The notes below the pieces were generated by a model. The model saw nothing but the letters and a program-made list of their open reading frames with translations, was not told where the DNA came from and did no database searches. A stretch of 56,813 nucleotides of DNA from Flavobacteriales bacterium. Its GTDB lineage: Bacteria > Bacteroidota > Bacteroidia > Flavobacteriales_D > Cryomorphaceae. Made by a program: the position numbers and the translations under genes. Numbering within the stretch: the first letter of the stretch is position 1; every line of letters begins with the position of its first letter. Below are positions 37,737 to 44,905 of the stretch, in pieces. The stretch covers positions 39,962-96,774 of the forward strand of contig JAKVAV010000012.1 of NCBI GenBank assembly GCA_022448105.1. Reading direction: 5' to 3'.

Positions 37737-37744
37737 TATTTTTG
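37737..37744 (+). promoter_or_regulatory. -7 box TATTTTTG upstream of the Cys-rich protein gene
   Basis: Exact TAnnTTTG match 24 bases before the ATG at 37769, with TTTC at about the -33 distance (37714-37717). Confidence 0.4.
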
Positions 37745-37768
37745 TTGTGTAGAACAATTCTAAATAGT

Positions 37769-38134
37769 ATGGAGCCCGTCAAATTGGTCATTGCTTTTCA
37801 AAACTGGAGGATCACCGTAGATCCTGAAGTTAAATTGTTCTTCAAAAATCAAACCGTAGCATCAAATTACCAGGAAATTTCATCGTTGAGACATTCGCTA
37901 CAGAAGCATTTTGCTAGACCTCCACAAAGTAAATGCAACAGATGCATATCAATATTGAATCCCAGAAATTTTAATAAGGTTACCGTTCACAAACACGATA
38001 AAAATGATTTTTTGACATTTCTAAACACATTTGAGCGAGAACTTCAGCTAGTAAAAGACATCACTGAACAGTGCCAGCTCGATAGATGTCCTCAATGTGA
38101 ATGCGAACCTGAGTGGTATTTCACCTTAAATTAG
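37769..38134 (+). CDS. Small cysteine-containing protein of unknown function
   Basis: 121 residues from the ATG at 37769, nine codons inside the open frame. I recognise no family. It has no signal peptide or membrane helix. Two Cys pairs stand out: CNRC (in SKCNRCISILNP) near the middle and CPQCEC in the C-terminal 15 residues, plus a Cys in the preceding helix (EQCQLDRCPQCEC). The spacing could bind zinc or an iron-sulfur cluster. It lies between a terminator and a palindromic intergenic element, with its own possible promoter, so it is likely monocistronic. Confidence 0.6.
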   Translation: MEPVKLVIAFQNWRITVDPEVKLFFKNQTVASNYQEISSLRHSLQKHFARPPQSKCNRCISILNPRNFNKVTVHKHDKNDFLTFLNTFERELQLVKDITEQCQLDRCPQCECEPEWYFTLN

Positions 38135-38146
38135 AAAATTAAAATC

Positions 38147-38273
38147 TTGAGTCGAGATAGCGGGCTTAAAAAAGAAATGAGAACCTATTAACTCCATTTG
38201 AGATGAAATAGGAAACCGGGTATTAATTTTATGGATGATTTGAACCCCAATTTTAAGCAGCTTCTCGACTCAA
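38147..38273. repeat. 127-base palindromic intergenic element
   Basis: Outer arms TTGAGTCGAGA (38147-38157) and TCTCGACTCAA (38263-38273) are perfect inverted copies; a second pair GCTTAAAA (38164-38171) and TTTTAAGC (38251-38258) lies just inside, and a short CCTATT/AATAGG stem (38184-38189, 38207-38212) sits in the loop. Could be a MITE-like remnant, a structured RNA leader of the ankyrin gene, or a complex terminator. Confidence 0.6.
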
Positions 38274-38313
38274 ACAAATTACAAGAGAAAATACTTTAGC
38301 CAAAAAATGCTCG

Positions 38314-39813
38314 ATGAACTCGCAAATTAAAATACTTCTCGTTGTCCTTGCTTCTTTCATCACTGAAAACTTGGAAGCTCAGAATATCCTCCTCGACAGA
38401 GACTTCTGGAAGTCAAAGCCAGATCTAAAAACGGTAAAAAATAAAGTAGATGAAGGACACAACCCTTCTGAGCTGAATCGGTATGCTTTCGATGCGCTTT
38501 CATGGGCCCTTATCGAAGAAGCGCCAATGGATGTGTTGAAATACCTCTTTGAACAAGAAGGCAATACAGCCAATAAGCTTACTCATGACGGACGGACTTA
38601 TATTTTTTGGGCGGCATACCGAGATAATCTGAAGTTTATGAAATTTCTTTTGAGAGAAGGAGCCCGCACCGACATCGTCGATGAACACGGTTATTCGTTA
38701 CTTAATTTCTCCGCCACAACCGGGCAAACTAATCCTGCTCTTTATGACTTTATAATCAAAAACGGTGCAAATGTGAAGAAGGAGAAAAACAATGACGGAG
38801 CGAATGCCCTATTGCTCCTGATGGCTCATCTTGAAGATTTGGAAATGGTAGAATATTTTACCGACAAGGGCCTAAGCGTATTCGACAAAGATGACAATGG
38901 TAGCACGGCTATGCACTATGTCGCTAGAGGTGGAAACTTAAAAATGCTTGGTTGGTGCATTGATAAAGGCATTATGTACAAGGGAACAAATAAAGATGGA
39001 AGATCAGTGATGCATTTTGCTAGCCAAGGGCGACGAGGCCACACAAATGATTTGGAAGTCTTTGAGTTTTTAGAGACTAGCGGTGTGAGTCCTTCTAATG
39101 CAGATAAGGAAGGAGTGACCCCACTAATGCTCTATTGCAATTCTGGCAGAGATCCAAATGTTGTGAAATGGTTCTTGAAAAAGGGCGCGTCTGCTGATGA
39201 AACCGAGAAAGATGGAAATACCGCACTGATGATGGCTTCAAGAAATAGCTCAATCGAAGCCGTCAAAACTCTTTTGGTGAAAACCAGAGACATCAACCAT
39301 CAAAATCTCAAAGGCGAGACGGCGCTCTCGAATGCCACGAGTAGGAACAATGCAAAAGTCGTTCAAACCTTAATCGAAGCTGGTGCTAACGCCGAAGTGC
39401 AAGATAAAGATGGGAATAATCTACTCTACTATTGGATGAGGTCTTACAGTCCTGATAATAAAGATGATTTTAGAAAAAAGGAAAAATTACTCGTTGGTGC
39501 TGGGATGGAGCCAGATACAGCTCAAGACAATGGTTATACCATATGGCATTTGGCGGTGGAAAAAAATGACATCGAGCTGCTCGAGTTTCTTTCAAAAAAT
39601 AAGGCAGATATCAATGCTAAAAATAAAGATGGGCTTACAGCTTTGCATATGGCAGCTATGAAAACTGGTGATGTAGAATTTCTCGTAAAAATGGTTTCTC
39701 TTGGCGCAAATCCTAATTTGAACACCGATTTTGAAGAGACTGTACTTCAACTGGCTCAGGAAAATGAGCTTTTGAATGCGAACGATAATGATTTGAGTTT
39801 TTTAAGAAATTAA
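38314..39813 (+). CDS. Exported ankyrin-repeat protein
   Basis: 499 residues with signal peptide (MNSQIKILLVVLASFITENL, cleavage after EAQ). About twelve ankyrin units follow, with consensus pieces DGRTYIFWAAYRDNLKFMKF, GSTAMHYVARGGNLKMLGWC, DGNTALMMASRNSSIEAVKT, KGETALSNATSRNNAKVV and DGLTALHMAAMKTGDVEFLV. A periplasmic protein-binding scaffold is likely. It heads a run of co-directional genes: DUF2271 starts 9 bases later and the PepSY reductase 9 bases after that. Role in iron/haem metabolism is inferred from this neighbourhood. Confidence 0.9.
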   Translation: MNSQIKILLVVLASFITENLEAQNILLDRDFWKSKPDLKTVKNKVDEGHNPSELNRYAFDALSWALIEEAPMDVLKYLFEQEGNTANKLTHDGRTYIFWAAYRDNLKFMKFLLREGARTDIVDEHGYSLLNFSATTGQTNPALYDFIIKNGANVKKEKNNDGANALLLLMAHLEDLEMVEYFTDKGLSVFDKDDNGSTAMHYVARGGNLKMLGWCIDKGIMYKGTNKDGRSVMHFASQGRRGHTNDLEVFEFLETSGVSPSNADKEGVTPLMLYCNSGRDPNVVKWFLKKGASADETEKDGNTALMMASRNSSIEAVKTLLVKTRDINHQNLKGETALSNATSRNNAKVVQTLIEAGANAEVQDKDGNNLLYYWMRSYSPDNKDDFRKKEKLLVGAGMEPDTAQDNGYTIWHLAVEKNDIELLEFLSKNKADINAKNKDGLTALHMAAMKTGDVEFLVKMVSLGANPNLNTDFEETVLQLAQENELLNANDNDLSFLRN

Positions 39814-39822
39814 AGATTGAAA

Positions 39823-40317
39823 ATGAGAAGTAGAATTTTTTACGTGCTGTTGGTCATTGGAATCATTGGCCTTTCTTTCAAGACTATTGATCACATGAAC
39901 GAAGAATCCACCTCGTACAAATGCATGGTCCAATTGGTTAATTATGACGGAGAAGGGGCTTACATCATTACATCTTTGATGGATCCCGAAGGAAAGTATG
40001 AAAAGACGCTATACGTGGTAGGTGAGGATGATGAGTGGTACCACCTCATCGACGAATGGTGGACGTACTTCGGAAGAGAAAAAAGAAGCTTAGATGGAAT
40101 AACCGGTGCAACTGTCGGAGGCGGAGAACGCAAAGTCTACACCTTTGAGGTGGAAAACAAGTATGTAGATCAAGGGTATAAAATTCGATTTGAAACTTCC
40201 GTTGAAGATCAAAAGTACCACCCCATCGATTTAGAACTGGGGCTGAACTCAGAACTTCCTTCGAAACCTGTCAAAGGTTCTGGGTATATTCGCTATGTGC
40301 GAATGATGCCTAACTAA
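39823..40317 (+). CDS. DUF2271 exported protein
   Basis: 164 residues from the ATG at 39823 (a TTG two codons upstream is possible). N-terminal signal or anchor MRSRIFYVLLVIGIIGLSF. Conserved pieces include AYIITSLMDPEGKYEKTLYV and GITGATVGGGERKVYTFEVE, typical of DUF2271, whose members sit beside PepSY reductases and TonB systems in many genomes. It probably works in the periplasm with the PepSY protein encoded 9 bases downstream. Biochemical role unknown. Confidence 0.82.
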   Translation: MRSRIFYVLLVIGIIGLSFKTIDHMNEESTSYKCMVQLVNYDGEGAYIITSLMDPEGKYEKTLYVVGEDDEWYHLIDEWWTYFGREKRSLDGITGATVGGGERKVYTFEVENKYVDQGYKIRFETSVEDQKYHPIDLELGLNSELPSKPVKGSGYIRYVRMMPN

Positions 40318-40326
40318 ATACTCACT

Positions 40327-42531
40327 TTGACTATTTCCATTTGGAGATATAGCCATTTGGCTCTCGCCATCTCGGCGGCGGCCTTTATTTTGATGCTATC
40401 CATCACGGGAGCTATCCTAGCTCTTGACCCTATCGGCGCCAAACTAACTTCCAATACCAGCGTGGATGAGTTCCCCAAGCAAAATTTGGGTTCAACCCTG
40501 GCCATTATTAAGGAAAAGTATGGTGAAATAGTAAAACTCCAAAAAGATCGAAATGGATTCTTGCTCCTTTCGATCATCGATAAGGAAGGAGAACTTCTTG
40601 AGTTTTTCATCCATCCGATCACAGGAGAAAAGACAGGAGAGAAACGAGAGACATCAGAGTTGATTAAGTTCACGACTAACCTGCATAGATCATTATTCTT
40701 AAAAAGCATCGGGAGGTTTTTTATAGGAATAAGTTCTTTTCTGTTTCTACTTATAGCTATTACGGGCTTTATACTTTTGATAAAGAGGCAACAAGGGCTT
40801 AAAAATATTTTCAAAAAAGTCATCAAGGAGAACTTTTCTCAATTTGGACATGTCGCCCTCGGGAGACTGGCGTTCGTTCCTATTCTTGTCGTTGCTGCAA
40901 CTGGAGTTTACCTTTCGCTACTCCGGTTTTCGATCATCCCGGATCCAAGTTTAGAACACGATCCAAACTTTGATTTAATGTTGGAAGAGCCCGCAATCGA
41001 TATTTTTAATGAAGGCATTCTCGTGAGCACATACCTGAGAGAGTTGCGAAGCATAGAGTTTCCGTTCTCAGAAGATGTCTATGATTTTTACACGATCAGT
41101 CTTACTGAAAAGGAGATTCAACTAAATCAATATACTGGAGAAATATTGAGCGAACTCTCCTACCCCATCGTCAAGCTTTACAGCGAATGGATGACCGTTT
41201 TACATACTGGTGAAGGCAGCATCAGCTGGTCAATAATACTTCTACTTGTCGCGCTTACGGTGCCCTTCTTTGTCTACTCTGGTTTTCGTATGACCTTAAT
41301 GCGTAAAGCAAATAAGTTAAACGCAGAATATAGCGCTGAAGAATCTGAATACATCATTTTAGTTGGCTCAGAAACGGGCACGACAATGGGTTTTGCCAAT
41401 CTATTCTACAAGAAGTTGCTCAGCACAGGTGCCAAAGCATTTATTGGGCAGATGAATGACTTTAAAAAATATCCTTCTTTGAAGCAGCTGATTATTTTCA
41501 CGGCAACTTATGGGGAAGGCGAAGCTCCAACGAACGCAAAGAAATTTCAAGAAAAACTTAAGCAGACAAACTTCAGTCAGAAATTTGGCTACGCCGTCAT
41601 CGGTTTTGGTTCAATGGCTTATCCTGAATTTTGCAAATACGCCTATGATGTGGATGAAATGCTCGAAGGTGTAGCCGAAGCCAACCGAGAAAAAGCAATT
41701 TCTACGGTTGATAACAGATCATGGGATTCCTTTAAAGAATGGGCTCAAGAATGGGGAGCTCGATTTAACCTGAACTTGGCACTCCCAGAAAAATATGATC
41801 TAGAAGTGGCGGAGGTAGATCGATACAAATTTGAAATTGTCTCAAAGCGATCGCACGGAGACAGCTTCTTGCTCGAAATCAGACCCGATCAAGCTCTTTC
41901 TATAATTTCAGGGGACCTCATCGCCATTCCACCTCGGGATGGAAGTCACGACAGACTTTATTCTATAGGTAAATACAGTAATGACAATCTTTTGATTGCC
42001 GTGAAGAAGTACGAAAACGGAGTCTGTTCCAATTTCCTAGACAGTCTGCAAAAAGGCGAAACATTTGTTGCATCACCGATACAAAACAAAAGTTTTTACT
42101 TAACAAATGACAAAGGAGATGTCATTATGATCAGCACAGGAACTGGTATTGCTCCATTTTTGGGAATGATTTCTCAAAGCACTATAGATCAAAAAGTCCA
42201 CCTCTATTGGGGAGGAAAAACAAAAGAAGCTTACCATCAGCTGTACAAAACAGATATAGAAAAACTGCAAGAGCAAAATCAAATCGAATCTCTGCGACGA
42301 GCATTCTCAAGAGAACCTGGATGGGAAAAAACTTATGTACAAGATTTACTGAAAGATGATTCTAAAAAGGTAACTGATACTCTAGCTCGAGGGGGAGTCA
42401 TCATGATATGCGGATCCTTGAAGATGAGAGATGGCGTCTTCGAAGTTCTTGATATAATGTGTCAAAAAAAACTGGGTTTACCAGTACATCATTTCCAAAA
42501 GAATTGCCAAGTATTGAGCGACTGTTATTAA
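40327..42531 (+). CDS. PepSY membrane-flavodoxin-FAD/NAD(P)H reductase fusion (sulfite/ferric reductase-like)
   Basis: 734 residues; TTG start at 40327 is supported because the translation MTISIWRYSHLALAISAAAF is the typical family N-terminus. The N-terminal 340 residues are a PepSY_TM part with four hydrophobic segments and His residues that may bind haem. Next is a flavodoxin domain (YIILVGSETGTTMGFANLFY ... TATYGEGEAPTNAKKFQEKL), then a cytochrome P450 reductase-like FAD domain (RLYSIGKYSNDNLLIAVKKY, GVCSNFLDSL) and an NAD(P) site (MISTGTGIAPFLGMI; VIMICGSLKMRDGVFEVLD). One chain could move electrons from NADPH across the inner membrane. Reduction of ferric iron or haem is inferred from the neighbours. 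Confidence 0.88.
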   Translation: MTISIWRYSHLALAISAAAFILMLSITGAILALDPIGAKLTSNTSVDEFPKQNLGSTLAIIKEKYGEIVKLQKDRNGFLLLSIIDKEGELLEFFIHPITGEKTGEKRETSELIKFTTNLHRSLFLKSIGRFFIGISSFLFLLIAITGFILLIKRQQGLKNIFKKVIKENFSQFGHVALGRLAFVPILVVAATGVYLSLLRFSIIPDPSLEHDPNFDLMLEEPAIDIFNEGILVSTYLRELRSIEFPFSEDVYDFYTISLTEKEIQLNQYTGEILSELSYPIVKLYSEWMTVLHTGEGSISWSIILLLVALTVPFFVYSGFRMTLMRKANKLNAEYSAEESEYIILVGSETGTTMGFANLFYKKLLSTGAKAFIGQMNDFKKYPSLKQLIIFTATYGEGEAPTNAKKFQEKLKQTNFSQKFGYAVIGFGSMAYPEFCKYAYDVDEMLEGVAEANREKAISTVDNRSWDSFKEWAQEWGARFNLNLALPEKYDLEVAEVDRYKFEIVSKRSHGDSFLLEIRPDQALSIISGDLIAIPPRDGSHDRLYSIGKYSNDNLLIAVKKYENGVCSNFLDSLQKGETFVASPIQNKSFYLTNDKGDVIMISTGTGIAPFLGMISQSTIDQKVHLYWGGKTKEAYHQLYKTDIEKLQEQNQIESLRRAFSREPGWEKTYVQDLLKDDSKKVTDTLARGGVIMICGSLKMRDGVFEVLDIMCQKKLGLPVHHFQKNCQVLSDCY

Positions 42532-42660
42532 TCCACTCATTGCTGACTAAAGGAATATTTCTGAGTACCAGATTAATGGTATTTTGACTTTTGCGCTTGG
42601 TAGGCTGCGATACAGTTGGTTCTTTTGTGCTATATTAAATAAGTCTAAATAAAAATTGAC

Positions 42661-43875
42661 ATGAAACATATTTACTTACTTACCATTGGACTACTTACCT
42701 GCGCCGCACTTTCGGCTCAAGTCAACGATGTTGTTGAAATGGGGCCCGGCTATGCAAATCAGGTCTGGTACAGCATGGAAAATGGTGAAATCGGATCAGC
42801 TCCGCTTGATGAGTGGGATTTAGCTTTCGAAATCAATGGCTTTTCAGCTTCTATCAGGGCGAATAGTCAAAAAGGTTTAATTGTCTACCAAACACCATAC
42901 GCCATTAGCGAATGGGAAAGTTTAACCTCCCTCGGTGGTGATTGGCCTCAATTGGCTGACAACTCTTCAACGTGGAGCCAAGGGGCCTTTAATACACACT
43001 ATACTTCTGAACTTGACCTTGGCTGGGGAATTTACAATCCCATTACTCATTTTGTAACAGGCGATAGCTTGTTTGTAGTAGAACTCGCAAATGGTTCCTT
43101 GAAAAAATTGAGGATAGACGCTCTAGCTTCGGGCGTTTACACATTTACTTACTCAGATCTCGATGGATCAAACGAAGAACAAAAGCAACTCGTCAAAGCC
43201 GAATATCCGGGAAAAAACTTTGGATACTTTAGGTTTGACACTGGTGAAATGATGGATAGAGAGCCAGCAAATGATACTTGGGATATTACATTTACTCAAT
43301 ACATGAGCATTATTCCAGGCTTTGGCTTTTATCCAGTAACTGGGATTCAACACAATCTAGGTGTACGCGTGGCTGAAGTCGCTGAAACCCCAGTGGATGA
43401 GGCTGACCCTTGGTCGGTAGGATTTGATTCTGAGATTGATGTAATAGGTTCTGATTGGAAAGCATTAGACGGATTCTCATTCGTGATAGTCGAAGATCTA
43501 TCATACTTCGTAGAGGATATAGACGGTGATGTTTATCAGATATTTTTTACGGGCTTCACAGGCCAATCAATGGGTATTACCGAATTTACAGTAACCGAGT
43601 TCAGTCTGCTTAGTGCTGAAAACGGGAACGAGGCATCGTTCGGAGTTTACCCCAACCCGGTAAGTGCTGGACAGATTCTAAGCATTGATGGTGAGATCCA
43701 AGCGGGAAGTCAGATCCAACTGTTTTCTATAGACGGTAAACTAGTTCACCAAGAAGTAATTCAGGCAAATGGCTTACTTACATTGAATACTGCTAAATGC
43801 GATGCAGGCATCTACATCGTTAACGTAATTGACAACGAAAATACCTTCTCTCAAAAAGTAGTCATCAATAAATAA
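42661..43875 (+). CDS. HmuY-like haem-binding protein with T9SS type-A domain
   Basis: 404 residues with signal peptide (MKHIYLLTIGLLTCAALSAQ). The body resembles HmuY: GYANQVWYSMENGEIGSAPL, DEWDLAFEINGF, WDITFTQYMSIIPG and DVIGSDWKALDGFSF. It parallels, segment by segment, the HmuY-like lipoprotein at 47.1 kb. The last 80 residues are a T9SS type-A domain (FGVYPNPVSAGQILSIDGE ... AGIYIVNVI ... FSQKVVINK). I infer a surface or released haem-binding protein feeding the TonB receptor two genes downstream. The next gene starts 5 bases after its stop. Confidence 0.85.
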   Translation: MKHIYLLTIGLLTCAALSAQVNDVVEMGPGYANQVWYSMENGEIGSAPLDEWDLAFEINGFSASIRANSQKGLIVYQTPYAISEWESLTSLGGDWPQLADNSSTWSQGAFNTHYTSELDLGWGIYNPITHFVTGDSLFVVELANGSLKKLRIDALASGVYTFTYSDLDGSNEEQKQLVKAEYPGKNFGYFRFDTGEMMDREPANDTWDITFTQYMSIIPGFGFYPVTGIQHNLGVRVAEVAETPVDEADPWSVGFDSEIDVIGSDWKALDGFSFVIVEDLSYFVEDIDGDVYQIFFTGFTGQSMGITEFTVTEFSLLSAENGNEASFGVYPNPVSAGQILSIDGEIQAGSQIQLFSIDGKLVHQEVIQANGLLTLNTAKCDAGIYIVNVIDNENTFSQKVVINK

Positions 43876-43880
43876 AAGAC

Positions 43881-44792
43881 ATGAAAATCGGCATTACGTC
43901 TCTATCTCTTCTTTTTACAATATCTCTTTTTGCCCAATTCTCCAAAAAAGACCAAGATAGGGACGCAATTAGGAGACTTGAAGGTTGCTATAAAGTAACC
44001 TTCAATTTCGCCGAAACCTTCTCGCCCGATACAGCATACGAATACTATGATCGCTACTCAAGTGCGGCCACCGAGTATGTGCTAATGATTGCTAACGAAG
44101 AAAATTTCATCTCTTTTCAGCACCTTTTAGTCATTAGTGATTCCATGGTTATCAAACATTGGAGACAGGATTGGGTGTATGAAGAAACCTCCATCCTTTC
44201 CTACGACCGTGATCAAAAATGGAAAACGATGGAGCATTCGCCAGAGGAAGTTGCCGGAACTTGGACTCAAAAAGTTTTTCAGGTGGACGACTCACCCCGA
44301 TATGAATCCAAAGGAACTTGGGTGCATGTAGATGGAAAACACTACTGGGAAGGAACGGGTGATGCCCCACTTCCTAGGAGAGAATACACGAAGAGAAGTG
44401 ACTATAACGTAGTAAAAAGACATAGCCGTATTGAGCTAAGCGACAAGGGCTGGTTCCTCGAGCAGGATAATGAGAAAATACTTCGAGACAAATCTGGAGA
44501 TAAACTCATCTGCATGGAAAAAGGAATGGAAGCCTTTACCACAGGGGATTACAACTGCCAACCTGCCATTGATTGGTGGAATGAGCAGCATGGATATTGG
44601 AAAGAAGTACGGACAGTTTGGAACGATGTTTTTAATGATAATCCCAAATTTGAGATGTCCAAAAGGGTGGATAACAAAGCGCTCTGGCAAAGACTCTATG
44701 AATTTGGAGATGAGGTCGCGGAAAAAGCTCCAAAGCCTTCTAAGATCAAAAAACAAGTACGTGAGATCATAGACATGTACATAAAGTCTTAA
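43881..44792 (+). CDS. DUF6607-like exported protein
   Basis: 303 residues with signal peptide (MKIGITSLSLLFTISLFAQ). Notable sequence: RDAIRRLEGCYKVTFNFAET, FQHLLVISDSMVIKHWRQDW and YWEGTGDAPLPRREYTKR; rich in Trp, Tyr and His. This matches the Bacteroidota family DUF6607, which is usually found with HmuY and TonB receptor genes, as here. A lipocalin-like or haem-handling periplasmic role is possible but not shown. Downstream 113 bases include a strong hairpin before the receptor gene. Confidence 0.8.
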   Translation: MKIGITSLSLLFTISLFAQFSKKDQDRDAIRRLEGCYKVTFNFAETFSPDTAYEYYDRYSSAATEYVLMIANEENFISFQHLLVISDSMVIKHWRQDWVYEETSILSYDRDQKWKTMEHSPEEVAGTWTQKVFQVDDSPRYESKGTWVHVDGKHYWEGTGDAPLPRREYTKRSDYNVVKRHSRIELSDKGWFLEQDNEKILRDKSGDKLICMEKGMEAFTTGDYNCQPAIDWWNEQHGYWKEVRTVWNDVFNDNPKFEMSKRVDNKALWQRLYEFGDEVAEKAPKPSKIKKQVREIIDMYIKS

Positions 44793-44861
44793 CCGTGAAG
44801 TAGAGTTGGAAAAGTCTAACTCATAGTCTTGCATTTTTTAGTTGTTCATTTTTTGCAAGAA

Positions 44862-44889
44862 AAGGTAGGGAGAGAAATCTCCCTACCTT
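44862..44889 (+). promoter_or_regulatory. Perfect 12-bp hairpin with GAAA loop in the TonB-receptor leader
   Basis: Arms AAGGTAGGGAGA (44862-44873) and TCTCCCTACCTT (44878-44889) with a GAAA tetraloop, ending 16 bases before the receptor ATG. No T-run directly follows, so it fits a stabilising or attenuating leader structure better than a plain terminator. Confidence 0.6.
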
Positions 44890-44905
44890 ATATCATTTTA
44901 GAACG

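Noticed and set aside
38231-38299. 22-codon frame starting MDDLNPNFK between the palindrome arms
   Set aside because: Too short, inside the palindromic element, no homologue recognised.
40314-40826. 170-codon open frame on the minus strand
   Set aside because: Antisense to the PepSY reductase; no recognisable sequence.
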